Positions 8,483 to 17,650 of a DNA stretch of 64,000 bases are shown piece by piece (position 1 is the stretch's first letter; each line of letters opens with the position of its first letter). The notes below the pieces were generated by a model. That model made no database searches, had not been told where the DNA came from, and saw nothing but the letters and a program-made list of their open reading frames with translations. The position numbers and the translations under genes are program-made. This DNA comes from JAHCIE01 sp034431435 (GTDB lineage: Bacteria > Chloroflexota > Anaerolineae > Epilineales > JAHCIE01), in NCBI GenBank assembly GCA_034431435.1, contig DAOUDG010000016.1, positions 135,155 to 199,154 on the forward strand. The letters are read 5' to 3'.

Positions 8483-10810
8483 ATGCTACCTCAAGCACGT
8501 AGCGCCAGCATCGCGACGCCCATAAGCGCCCGCGAGGTTCCAGCCAGCGCGGCCGTTCGCGTCCAGGCAACGCGGCTCGCCTCCCTCGACCTGATTCGCG
8601 CCACAGCGGTCATCTGGATCTTCCTGAATCACGTCGCGGAGCGCCTGTTCAGCTATCCATATATCGCCAATCCGGGGGCAGACTGGCCGCCTCTCGCCGA
8701 GCGTGTCCAGCAACTCCAGCCGTTGGCGGGCTATGGCCTGTGGACGTTGCCAGCCAACGCCCTCCGCTATGTTGGCTGGATGGGTGACCAGGGCGTGCAA
8801 CTGTTCCTTATCGCCAGCGGCTTTGGTCTCACCTGGGCCTTGTTGCACCGTTATGGGCGCGGGACGTTCGCCCTCGGCCCCTTCTACCTGGATCGGGCCA
8901 GGCGTATCCTGCCGTTGTGGTGGGGCGCTCACGTGCTCTTCCTGGCGCTCGCCGTCGTGCTAGGTCTGGGGCTAAGCCCAACCGACCCCAATTTCTACCT
9001 GAGCCTGGCGGGGCTGCGCGTGACGCCGTCCACCCTGTACTACTTCGCCCCGGCCTGGTGGTACGTCACCGTACTGATTCAGCTGTACCTCGTCTACCCG
9101 CTGCTGTGGCAGGGCCTGCGCCGCCTCGGCCCCACGCGCCTGCTGATTGTGGCCTGCGTCGTTGCCTTCGGCGCGCGCGCCATTGGGCTGCTGACCCTCG
9201 ATGGCTATCTGGATGCCTGGAGTCGCGGCGCGATCTTCATCACGCGCCTGCCGGAGTTTGCGTTTGGCATGACCCTGGCCGCCTGGCTGCACGACAACCC
9301 GGCCGCAACCCAGGCTCGCCTTCGCGCCCCCCTCACCCTGGTTGGCGCAGCCGTCGCCTATGTCGTCGGCACAGCCCTTTCGATAACCCTGGTAGGGATG
9401 ACTTTCGCCCCCTTCCTGACCGGCGTCAGCGCGTTCATCCTGCTCGGCGCGCTCTTCAGCACACCCTCGGTCGCCCAGGCGGTGGGAGGCATCGGCGGAT
9501 GGATCGGCCGCCACTCGTACTCGCTGTTTCTCGTGCAGCACCCTGTCATCGTGGCGTTGGTACCGGCCACCCTGCTGGTCAGCCCGGTGCGGATCGTGGG
9601 GGGAATCGTCGCAGCGACCGTAGGAACGGTGGCCCTGGCGCTGGTATTGGAGGCCGGCGTCAATGCCACCCTGCGCGGCCTGTCGCGCGCGGTTGGCTCG
9701 CTGGGTCTGGCCCGCACCGCGATGGCCAGTGTCGCCGGCGTGCTCCTGCTGCTGGTTGCCCTGGTGGGCGCTGAGTTGGCGGTGCGGGCCATAGCGCCGC
9801 AGGAGGCGCTGGGCTGGGGGGAGCGACCGTCGCTGATGGCCGACCCAAAGCTCGGCTGGCGGCTCCAGCCGTCGCAGACAACGCGACTGCGCTGGGAGAG
9901 CTACGACTATCGCGTGACAGCCAACGCCCTCGGCTTCCCTGGCCCAGAATACCCACCCGCTAAAGCGCCGGGCGCGTTTCGCATCCTTGTGACCGGCGAC
10001 GCCTTCAGCAGTGCGGAGGGGGTGAATACCGAGCAAGCGTGGCCGCGCCTGCTGGAGGAAGAGCTTCGGCAACGGCTACCAAACACGCCCGTTGAAGTGA
10101 TGAACTTCGCGATGACAGGCTATGGTCCCAATCAGTACGCCGAGGTTATCCAGGACTACGCGCCGACCTATCAGCCTGATCTCATTGTGATCGAGATGTT
10201 CGTCAACGACTATCTAGACGCCCTCACCACTAACGACGCCTTCCAGGCCTCCATCGGCTTTGGCGAGCGGTCACCCGACGGCCTGCTGGCTGTGCTCGGC
10301 CTCACCCACCTGCGCCAGTTCCTGCGGCTACAGGTTCGCGAACCCCTCGCCGCATTCATCAAGAATCGCCCTGAGGCGCATGGCTACAGCCTGGGGAATT
10401 TCACCTTCCTGGAACGAGACTGGCCGGCGTGGGCCGACGGCCAGCGCGCCGTCGAGGCGCGCCTCCGGCAAATCGAGGGCGTGGCGAACCAGACCCACAC
10501 CCCCGTCATGATTGTCATGGCGCCGGCCGCCCCCCAGGTCTGCGCCCCGCGCGATCTGGCTTACTATCCCCACAATGTCGACCTCAGCGACACGGCTCGC
10601 TTCGATCTCGACAAGCCCCAGCGCCTGACCCAAACGCTGGCCGACCAGATGCAGTTCACATATGTGGACCTGCGCTCCGCCTTGAGCCAGTTGCCCGAAG
10701 GATGCCCCTATCAACCGTCGAACATGCACTGGACGACCGCCGGTCACAGCGCCGTCGCAGATTTCCTGGCCGCGCGCCTGGCGCGACTTCGCCAGGGCAG
10801 TGGGTCGTAG
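8483..10810 (+). CDS. Acyltransferase-3 membrane domain fused to SGNH-like domain
   Basis: A 775-residue fusion. Residues about 30-390 form an acyltransferase-3 (OafA/YrhL) domain of ten or so helices: SLDLIRATAVIWIFLNHV at the start, RARRILPLWW in the middle, HSYSLFLVQHP near its end. Another helix follows, then a soluble SGNH/GDSL-like domain from about residue 480. OafA-type fusions O-acetylate surface polysaccharides. Here the SGNH block I reads GDAF, with Ala at residue 507 where the nucleophile Ser is expected. The C-terminal block reads NMHW (His 749), with no Asp three residues before the His. The soluble domain may therefore be inactive or use other residues. Confidence 0.85.
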   Translation: MLPQARSASIATPISAREVPASAAVRVQATRLASLDLIRATAVIWIFLNHVAERLFSYPYIANPGADWPPLAERVQQLQPLAGYGLWTLPANALRYVGWMGDQGVQLFLIASGFGLTWALLHRYGRGTFALGPFYLDRARRILPLWWGAHVLFLALAVVLGLGLSPTDPNFYLSLAGLRVTPSTLYYFAPAWWYVTVLIQLYLVYPLLWQGLRRLGPTRLLIVACVVAFGARAIGLLTLDGYLDAWSRGAIFITRLPEFAFGMTLAAWLHDNPAATQARLRAPLTLVGAAVAYVVGTALSITLVGMTFAPFLTGVSAFILLGALFSTPSVAQAVGGIGGWIGRHSYSLFLVQHPVIVALVPATLLVSPVRIVGGIVAATVGTVALALVLEAGVNATLRGLSRAVGSLGLARTAMASVAGVLLLLVALVGAELAVRAIAPQEALGWGERPSLMADPKLGWRLQPSQTTRLRWESYDYRVTANALGFPGPEYPPAKAPGAFRILVTGDAFSSAEGVNTEQAWPRLLEEELRQRLPNTPVEVMNFAMTGYGPNQYAEVIQDYAPTYQPDLIVIEMFVNDYLDALTTNDAFQASIGFGERSPDGLLAVLGLTHLRQFLRLQVREPLAAFIKNRPEAHGYSLGNFTFLERDWPAWADGQRAVEARLRQIEGVANQTHTPVMIVMAPAAPQVCAPRDLAYYPHNVDLSDTARFDLDKPQRLTQTLADQMQFTYVDLRSALSQLPEGCPYQPSNMHWTTAGHSAVADFLAARLARLRQGSGS

Positions 10811-10813
10811 GCC

Positions 10814-12391
10814 ATGAACAATATGTTGCTGGCGCGAGCAGCCGTGTTCGGGATGTGCAGCCTCCTGCTGTTGGGTGAGGTACTGTGGCTGCGACGTTCC
10901 GGCGGCGCGGTGCGCCTCGGGCGGGGGGCGGTGGCTGTGATTCTGCTCGCCTACATGGGCGTGTTGCTGTTCCTGTTCGCCAATCACCTGCGCTTTCCCT
11001 TGAACCTGGACCTGATGGAAAGCGTCGTCTTACAGCACATCCAGCGCGCCGCGACGTTCCAGCCCATCTACCCGCAACCCACGCCTGAGTACGTGCCCCT
11101 ATCCTACAATCCATTGTTCTACGTGCTGACGGCGCCGTTCACCTGGCTGCTGGGGGCAAGCCTCCCTACCGCCCGCCTGGTCGCAATCCTGGGGGCGCTG
11201 GGCAGCGCATGCCTGATGTTCTGGATCGTGTTCAAGACGACCCGCTCAGTATGGTGGGGGTTCGTCTCGCTCGGCCTGTTTGCTGCGGCGTATCGGGTGA
11301 TGGATGTCTACCTGGACACGGCGCACTCCGACTCGTGGCTGCTATGCACAGCCTTGCTCGGCAGCTACCTCATCAGCCTGAAGCGATCGCGCGCCTGGAA
11401 CATGGCCGGCATCATCGTGCTGGTCGCGTCGTTCTGGTTCAAGCAGCATGGCGCGCTCTTCCTGCTGGGTGGGCTGGTGTATCTGACGTGGCTAGAAGGC
11501 CGGCGCTCCCTGGTCTACTGGGGCGTCGCCGCTTTGCTAGGCCCGGCCCTGTACCTTTTCGCCGGACCGGCCCTGTTCGGGCCTGCCTTCCACTTCTTCA
11601 CCTGGCAGACGCCGCGCGGCTGGACAGAGCTAAATGTCGCCACCGTCAGTCGCTATCTGCGGTTCATCGTGATCTCATATCTGCCGCTGGCGCTTATCGC
11701 GGGGGCCTACGCCCTCTGGAGCCTCCTCAAGCCGCGCCAACGCCTCACGGTCTGGGTCGTGCAATTTGGCGCCGCCTTGCTGAGCGGTCTCATGGGCAGT
11801 CTCGACCCCGGCTCCTCCAACAATGTCTACATCGCCATGGGCGCCTGGTTCATCCTCCTGGGGGTGCTTGGCCTGTGCGATTTCTCGCGGCGGCTGCCCC
11901 AACTGCCGCGCTACGGCCTGGATACGCTGGTGCTGATCGCGACGCTGACCTTGCTGCTGTACGACCCGCGTCCCCTCGTCGTCTCGGCCGAGGCCCCCCA
12001 GCGCTATCAGGAACTGGTCACGCTGCTGGAAGGGTTGGATGGGCCAGTGTATGCGCCCTCCATCGGGCAGCTGCCCACTGGCTACACCCTCTCCCCCGCC
12101 GCGCATTGGGTGGCGCTGGAAGACATGATTCGCGGGCCAGGCATCGACACGCGCAACAACCCGCTGACGCGCCGCCTGCTGGACCCCGCATTGCGCCCAT
12201 CAGGCCCCGCCTACATCCTCGCCAATTATCCCGTCGAAGCGTATCCGTGGATAGAGTTTCTCAACGAGACCTACGTGCTCGACACGGACTTCGGCGCGCG
12301 TTTCCAGTCGCTGGGGGTACTGCCCAAGCGTTGGGACCATGCGTTCCCGCGCTACCTGTATCGCCTGAAGGACGCATCAGCCGCACCGTAG
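10814..12391 (+). CDS. Polytopic membrane protein, GT-C glycosyltransferase-like
   Basis: A 525-residue protein with about eleven hydrophobic segments. It starts three bases after the acyltransferase stop. The first extracytoplasmic loop carries NLDLMESVVLQHIQRA, an acidic pair in the position used by GT-C glycosyltransferases, followed by YVPLSYNPLFYVLTAPF, reminiscent of DUF2029/mannosyltransferase-like families. The C-terminus is a soluble tail. Together with the two GT-C genes upstream it would extend the glycan on the periplasmic side of the membrane. Assignment to GT-C rests on topology and the acidic loop only. Confidence 0.65.
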   Translation: MNNMLLARAAVFGMCSLLLLGEVLWLRRSGGAVRLGRGAVAVILLAYMGVLLFLFANHLRFPLNLDLMESVVLQHIQRAATFQPIYPQPTPEYVPLSYNPLFYVLTAPFTWLLGASLPTARLVAILGALGSACLMFWIVFKTTRSVWWGFVSLGLFAAAYRVMDVYLDTAHSDSWLLCTALLGSYLISLKRSRAWNMAGIIVLVASFWFKQHGALFLLGGLVYLTWLEGRRSLVYWGVAALLGPALYLFAGPALFGPAFHFFTWQTPRGWTELNVATVSRYLRFIVISYLPLALIAGAYALWSLLKPRQRLTVWVVQFGAALLSGLMGSLDPGSSNNVYIAMGAWFILLGVLGLCDFSRRLPQLPRYGLDTLVLIATLTLLLYDPRPLVVSAEAPQRYQELVTLLEGLDGPVYAPSIGQLPTGYTLSPAAHWVALEDMIRGPGIDTRNNPLTRRLLDPALRPSGPAYILANYPVEAYPWIEFLNETYVLDTDFGARFQSLGVLPKRWDHAFPRYLYRLKDASAAP

Positions 12392-12468
12392 TTCCCTCGG
12401 ACTTCTAGTTCTGACGCCTGTCAGTTGCGTTGACACCCGGCCTTGCCTGAGGGAGAAGGTGAGATAAC

Positions 12469-15306
12469 GTGCCCGTCTCGAAGCCTGCATTCCGCGTCTC
12501 GCGCCGCCAGTTCTTGCGGGCCGGGGCTGCCCTGGCGGCGGCCACCGCGCTAGGCGGCGTCGCCTTCAATCCGGTCAAGACGTTATGGGCCGTTGACCCC
12601 AAGCGCATCTACCTGGCCCCCGACGATCATACGGACCTGTGGTGGACGGCGGGCGACGCGGAATACCGCCAGGCCTTCGTCGAGATGCTCGACTACTACC
12701 TTGACCTGGCAGACGCCACGGCCTCCGAGCGCCCCGAATTCCAGAGCCGCTGGAATTGCGACGGCAGCTACTGGCTGTGGACGTACGAACGCGCCAAGCC
12801 GGCCGGCTTCAACCGCCTGATGAACCGCGTGCGCGATGGGCACATCAGCGTCCCGCTGAACGCGCTGGTCGTCTGCCTGGGCGGCGCGCCGGCCGAGGCA
12901 GTGTTGCGCGGCATGTACTACGCGGGCAGCCTCGAGCGGCGCTTCAACCTTCGCCTGCCGGTCGCCATCAGCATGGAGAACCAGACCCTGCCCTACGGCC
13001 TGACCGCCCTGTGGGCAGGGTCGGGGGCGCGCTATAGCTGGAAGGGGGTCTGCGCCTGCGATACACAGGTGTCCCAGTTGGGCAACCGCGAGCGCGAGAT
13101 CTACTGGCACGCGGGGCCGGATGGTAGCCGGGTGTTGATGAAGTGGAACTCGCTACTGGGGTCGAACGAGTCCATCGGCGGCTATGCCGAGGCCCGCAAC
13201 CCGGCCAACACGGTCGACTTCGTCGATACGGATCCCGGCTTCCTCGCTCGCTATCCCTATCGGGTGGTGGGGGCCTTCGGCAAGGGCTGGGACGACTTCA
13301 AGACGCTGACCGACGAGTTCGTCCAGGTCGCCAGGGCGAAGACCACAGCGTCACGGACGGTCATTGTCTCGAACCAGGTTGACTTCTTCAACGACTTCGA
13401 GGTGAGCTACGGCAGCCAGATTTCAGCCTACGGGGCCAGCTTCGGCAACGAGTGGGATATCTACTGCGCCTCGCTGGCCGAGGTCTCGGCCCGCGTCAAG
13501 CGCAGTGTAGAGCGGCTGCGCGCCGCTGAAGCCCTCGCCAGCCTGGTCAGCCTGGTCAGCCCGACGTTCATGGCCGGCCGCACCGCCGCGCGGGACCAGG
13601 CCTGGATGAGCCTCGGCCTGTACTGGGAGCACAACTTCGGCATGGTGGGCTACGGCGCGTCGGACCCGAAGGTCACGGAGCGCATTGCGTGGCAGCGCGA
13701 GCGACTGGCCGACATCGAGGGGTACGTCAACACGCTAGCCACCGATGCCGCCGCCACGCTCGGCGGGCTGATTCGCGGTAGCGGCCAGCGTTTCTTTGCC
13801 TTCAATCCCTTATCCTGGACACGCACCGACGTGGCCGAGCTGCCCTATACCGGCTCCAGCAGCCTGCGCGTCATCGACCTGGCGACAGGGCAGGAGACAC
13901 CCTCCGAGCTGGATACGGTGGACGGCCAACAGGTTCTGCGCATCGTGGCGGCCAACGTGCCCTCCCTGGGCTACAAGGTGTTCGAGATACGGTCCGGCCC
14001 GGGCATCACCTTCAGCCCGGCCGCCCAGGTCTCGGGCGCAGTCGTGGAGAACGAGTTCTATCGGCTGACGCTGGCCGACCGGGGCGCACTCACCAGCCTT
14101 ATCGACAAGACGCGCGGCAATCGGGAGTTCGTCCGGTCCATCGGTGGGCGGACCGTGAACGACCTCGCCGCCGGCGCGGGCCAGCTGCGGGTCGAGCATA
14201 GTGGGCCAGTGTCAGTCACCCTGCTCGCCCAGGCTGCGGCCCCCTTGGGTCGGACGACTCGGATTCGCCTGCTGCGCGGCCTGCGCCGCATCGAAATGCG
14301 CAACGAGATCCAGCAGAACTTCACGGATACCTACACGTGGAGTTTTGGCTTCAACCTGGACAACCCGGATGTGAACCACGAGGAAGTGGGGGCCATTGCC
14401 AGGGCCAGGTTGCAGCCCGTCGGCCACTATGCCACGCGAAACGCCCGCTACGACTGGCTCACGTTCAACCACTTTGCCGACATGAGTGACGGCAACATTG
14501 GCGTCACCCTCTCCAACGCCGATTGCTGCTTCATGGGCCTGGGAAACAGTCGGGTAGATAGCCTCGACGTGGCGACACCGCAGATTCAAGCCCTCGTTGG
14601 CGGGCGCGTGGGCGGCGGCGGTGGCGCGGGGCTGCCCAATCAGGGCGGCGACACCTACTTCCTGCAACGCTTCGCCCTGCAGACCCACGGCGGCTACGAC
14701 CCGTCGGCCGCGATGCGCTTTGCGCTGGAGCACCAGAATCCCCTGGTAACCGGCCTGGTAACGGGCGGCAGCGCGTATCCGGAGACCTCGTACTCCTTGC
14801 TGACCATTGACAACCCCAACGTCTTGCTGTGGGCGTTGAAGCCTGCCGACGACGGCATCGCCCAGGGACTGGTGGCGCGGGTGTGGAACGTCTCAGCCCA
14901 GGCGGCCGGCTTCAGGCTGTCGCTGCCGCCTTTCGGCGTGGCCGACGCCCAGTGGCTGTCCCACATCGAGACGCCCATGGGGGCCGCCACCCGCCAGGGC
15001 GGTGCGCTGGTGGAGACCCTCGCGGCGCAGCAGATCAAGACTTTCGCCCTCGTGCCCGGCGCGCTCCCGCTAGCCACGGTCACGCCGGTACCGACAGCGA
15101 CGCCGACCCCGCCGCCGTGCAACCTCACCGGCGACGTGAACCACGACGGTCGGGTGGATTCAGCCGATGTACAACTGGTCGCTCAGCACTGGCCGGCGCG
15201 CCCGGCCGGGCCGGCTGATCTGCCCTTCGACGTGACGGGGGATGGAAACATCGATGTCGCGGATATCATGGCCGTGGCCGCCAGACTGGGTCAGGCGTGC
15301 CCGTGA
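12469..15306 (+). CDS. Tat-exported GH38-type glycosidase (alpha-mannosidase-like) with C-terminal type I dockerin
   Basis: A 945-residue protein beginning at a GTG preceded by GGGAGAAGGTGAG. Residues 10-20 carry a textbook twin-arginine motif (SRRQFLRAG) and a hydrophobic Ala-rich stretch. The body resembles glycoside hydrolase family 38: the metal-site segment DDHTDLWW near residue 50, WNCDGSYWLW near 100, and a long beta-rich C-terminal half typical of family 38. A Pro/Thr linker then leads to a dockerin with two calcium-binding F-hand loops (DVNHDGRVDSAD and DVTGDGNIDVAD). It probably acts on mannose-type linkages outside the cell while docked to a cohesin protein. A candidate partner is encoded at 48387-51086. 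The specificity is inferred. Confidence 0.8.
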   Translation: MPVSKPAFRVSRRQFLRAGAALAAATALGGVAFNPVKTLWAVDPKRIYLAPDDHTDLWWTAGDAEYRQAFVEMLDYYLDLADATASERPEFQSRWNCDGSYWLWTYERAKPAGFNRLMNRVRDGHISVPLNALVVCLGGAPAEAVLRGMYYAGSLERRFNLRLPVAISMENQTLPYGLTALWAGSGARYSWKGVCACDTQVSQLGNREREIYWHAGPDGSRVLMKWNSLLGSNESIGGYAEARNPANTVDFVDTDPGFLARYPYRVVGAFGKGWDDFKTLTDEFVQVARAKTTASRTVIVSNQVDFFNDFEVSYGSQISAYGASFGNEWDIYCASLAEVSARVKRSVERLRAAEALASLVSLVSPTFMAGRTAARDQAWMSLGLYWEHNFGMVGYGASDPKVTERIAWQRERLADIEGYVNTLATDAAATLGGLIRGSGQRFFAFNPLSWTRTDVAELPYTGSSSLRVIDLATGQETPSELDTVDGQQVLRIVAANVPSLGYKVFEIRSGPGITFSPAAQVSGAVVENEFYRLTLADRGALTSLIDKTRGNREFVRSIGGRTVNDLAAGAGQLRVEHSGPVSVTLLAQAAAPLGRTTRIRLLRGLRRIEMRNEIQQNFTDTYTWSFGFNLDNPDVNHEEVGAIARARLQPVGHYATRNARYDWLTFNHFADMSDGNIGVTLSNADCCFMGLGNSRVDSLDVATPQIQALVGGRVGGGGGAGLPNQGGDTYFLQRFALQTHGGYDPSAAMRFALEHQNPLVTGLVTGGSAYPETSYSLLTIDNPNVLLWALKPADDGIAQGLVARVWNVSAQAAGFRLSLPPFGVADAQWLSHIETPMGAATRQGGALVETLAAQQIKTFALVPGALPLATVTPVPTATPTPPPCNLTGDVNHDGRVDSADVQLVAQHWPARPAGPADLPFDVTGDGNIDVADIMAVAARLGQACP

Positions 15307-15385
15307 GCCAGACCGCGTTCGGGGCGGCCCGGCCTGAACAGAATCGGCCGCCAGCGACGAAGCCAATGCGCCAAGTGAGGACTTT

Positions 15386-16303
15386 GTGACGGTTACGATC
15401 GACCCACCCCACGCGATACCGGACCGAACGGTCATCGCGACAACCGAGGCTCAGCCAGTCGAACCCGCACAGCGGCCCGTGACAGTGATCGAGCCGTCAC
15501 GCGGCCTGGTAGCGCTGCGCCTCGGTGAAGTGTGGGAGTACCGCGAGTTGCTGTACTTTCTCGCCTGGCGCGATGTGAAAGTGCGCTACAAGCAGACGGC
15601 GCTCGGCATCCTGTGGATTATCCTTCAACCCGTGGTCAGCATTGTCATCTTCAGCCTCCTGTTCGGCGGGCTGCTCAAAGTGCCCTCGGGCGATGTCCCC
15701 TACCCCCTATTCGCGTTGGCCGCGCTGATTCCCTGGAACTACTTTACCGGCTCGCTGACGCGCGCGTCCCAGAGCCTTGTGCAGAGCGCCAATCTCATCA
15801 CCAAGGTCTACTTTCCGCGGCTGATCATCCCCGTGAGTGGCGTGATCGCGGGTCTGGTGGATTTCGCCGTGTCGATGGTGGTGCTGGCCGCCCTACTGGT
15901 CTACTACCGCGTCCCTCTGACGCCGACCGTGCTGATGCTGCCTTTCTTCCTGCTCCTCGCCATGTTGACGGCCCTCGGCTTTGGGTTGTGGCTCTCGGCC
16001 CTCAACGTTCGCTATCGCGATGTAGGCTACCTCGTACCCTTTCTCCTTCAGATGTGGATGTACCTGACGCCGGTCGTGTATAGCGCGAGCCTGGTACCCG
16101 AACAGTATCGTTTCATCCTGGCGCTCAATCCGATGACGGCGGTCGTGGAAGGCTTTCGCTGGTCGCTCTTGGGATCCGCCATGTCCATCTCCCAGGCGAC
16201 ACCTGTAGTATTCGTCATCTCCCTGGTGATGCTGGCCGCTGTGGTTGGCAGCGGGCTGGTCTTCTTCCGCCGCACCGAGCGCACCTTTGCGGACGTGGTA
16301 TAA
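15386..16303 (+). CDS. wzm: Polysaccharide ABC exporter, permease subunit (Wzm-like)
   Basis: A 305-residue ABC-2-type permease. A 55-residue polar N-terminus precedes the conserved cytoplasmic segment LLYFLAWRDVKVRYKQTALG, found in TagG/Wzm/KpsM-type exporters. Six membrane helices follow, with ALIPWNYFTGSL and LNPMTAVVEGFRW as family signatures. The start is a GTG at 15386 with AGTGAGG about seven bases upstream. The ATP-binding partner follows after three bases. This pair exports a completed, lipid-linked polysaccharide across the inner membrane. Confidence 0.92.
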   Translation: MTVTIDPPHAIPDRTVIATTEAQPVEPAQRPVTVIEPSRGLVALRLGEVWEYRELLYFLAWRDVKVRYKQTALGILWIILQPVVSIVIFSLLFGGLLKVPSGDVPYPLFALAALIPWNYFTGSLTRASQSLVQSANLITKVYFPRLIIPVSGVIAGLVDFAVSMVVLAALLVYYRVPLTPTVLMLPFFLLLAMLTALGFGLWLSALNVRYRDVGYLVPFLLQMWMYLTPVVYSASLVPEQYRFILALNPMTAVVEGFRWSLLGSAMSISQATPVVFVISLVMLAAVVGSGLVFFRRTERTFADVV

Positions 16304-16306
16304 CCC

Positions 16307-17620
16307 ATGAGTGACATCGCCATTCGCGCCGAGAACCTCGGCAAGCGGTATCAGCTTGGGCCGGCTCAGCAGCGGCACGACACCCTCCGCGACAGCCTCG
16401 CCCACGGGTTGCGCGGGTCGCGCCACTGGCTGGGGCGGCGCGGCCAGGCCGCCACCAGCGAAGCCGCCAATGTGCACTGGGCCTTGAAGGACGTCTCGTT
16501 CGAGGTCCACCACGGGGAGGTTATCGGGGTTATCGGTCGCAACGGTGCGGGCAAGAGCACGTTGCTCAAGGTCCTCTCGCGCATCACCGAGCCGACGGTC
16601 GGGCGGGCGGTCATCCACGGGCGAGTAGGGTCGCTACTGGAGGTTGGCACGGGGTTTCACCCCGAACTGACCGGGCGCGAGAACATCTATCTGAACGGTG
16701 CGATCCTGGGGATGCGGCGCGAGGAGATCGACAGCAAGTTCGATGAGATCGTCGCCTTCAGTGAGCTGGCGAGCTTCCTCGATACCCCGGTCAAGCGCTA
16801 CTCAAGCGGCATGTACGTGCGCCTCGCCTTTGCGGTGGCCGCACACCTGGAGCCGGAAATCCTGGTCGTCGATGAGGTTCTGGCCGTCGGCGATGTCCAG
16901 TTTCAGCAGAAGTGCCTGGGTAAGATGCAGGATGTGGCGCATCATGGCCGGACCGTCATCTTTGTAAGCCACAATATGGATGCCATCCAGCGGCTGTGCA
17001 GCCGCTGCCTGCTCCTCGATCGCGGGACAGTTGCCCTGGCGGGACCAACCGCCGACGCCGTGCGGCACTACCTGTCACAGACCACCCTGCGCGGCCTACC
17101 TGGGGAGTGGATCGACATCTCGGCCGTCCCCTCTACCCGTGGGACAGGCGAAGCCCGCTTCGTGGCCTTGCAGTACCACACCCCTAACGAGGCGACCAGC
17201 TTCCGCCCCTACCCCAACGGGCCAGTGACCTTTCGCCTGGCGATCGAGTCGGACAAGGCGCGCACCGTCGGCAGCGCATCTGTGGTGTTCTTTAGCCGCT
17301 CCGGCACGAAGCTGGTGAACGCCGATTCCATCAAGCTCGGCCAGTCGATTCAGTTGGAACCTGGCCGCAACATCGTGCGCTTCGACATCGACCGGCTCTA
17401 TCTGACGCCCGGCGCGTATCACATCGGGCTATGGCTGGCCGACCCCATTGAGGCCGCCTTCAGCGGCACCGTGCTGGACTACCGCGAAGAGGCCCTGGAA
17501 GTGGAGGTCGTCGATTACCAGCCCCAGGGCCTGGGCATGCGCCCAGAAAGCGATGGCCTGGTCGTCACCGATTTCCGGGTGGCGCTCGAGGCCGTCACGG
17601 CACACCACGGCCTGGCCTGA
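16307..17620 (+). CDS. wzt: Polysaccharide ABC exporter, ATP-binding subunit with carbohydrate-binding C-domain (Wzt-like)
   Basis: A 437-residue protein. The N-terminal nucleotide-binding domain has Walker A (GRNGAGKST, near residue 79), the signature YSSGMYVRLAFA near 165 and Walker B ILVVDEVLAVGD near 186, followed by the H-loop FVSHN. From about residue 265 a beta-sandwich C-terminal domain resembles the Wzt domain that recognises the end of the exported O-chain. A C-domain of this kind implies the exporter reads a specific terminal modification of the glycan. Paired with the permease just upstream. Confidence 0.92.
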   Translation: MSDIAIRAENLGKRYQLGPAQQRHDTLRDSLAHGLRGSRHWLGRRGQAATSEAANVHWALKDVSFEVHHGEVIGVIGRNGAGKSTLLKVLSRITEPTVGRAVIHGRVGSLLEVGTGFHPELTGRENIYLNGAILGMRREEIDSKFDEIVAFSELASFLDTPVKRYSSGMYVRLAFAVAAHLEPEILVVDEVLAVGDVQFQQKCLGKMQDVAHHGRTVIFVSHNMDAIQRLCSRCLLLDRGTVALAGPTADAVRHYLSQTTLRGLPGEWIDISAVPSTRGTGEARFVALQYHTPNEATSFRPYPNGPVTFRLAIESDKARTVGSASVVFFSRSGTKLVNADSIKLGQSIQLEPGRNIVRFDIDRLYLTPGAYHIGLWLADPIEAAFSGTVLDYREEALEVEVVDYQPQGLGMRPESDGLVVTDFRVALEAVTAHHGLA

Positions 17621-17650
17621 TTGGTCGCATCATCCGACGGAGTGTTTCGC

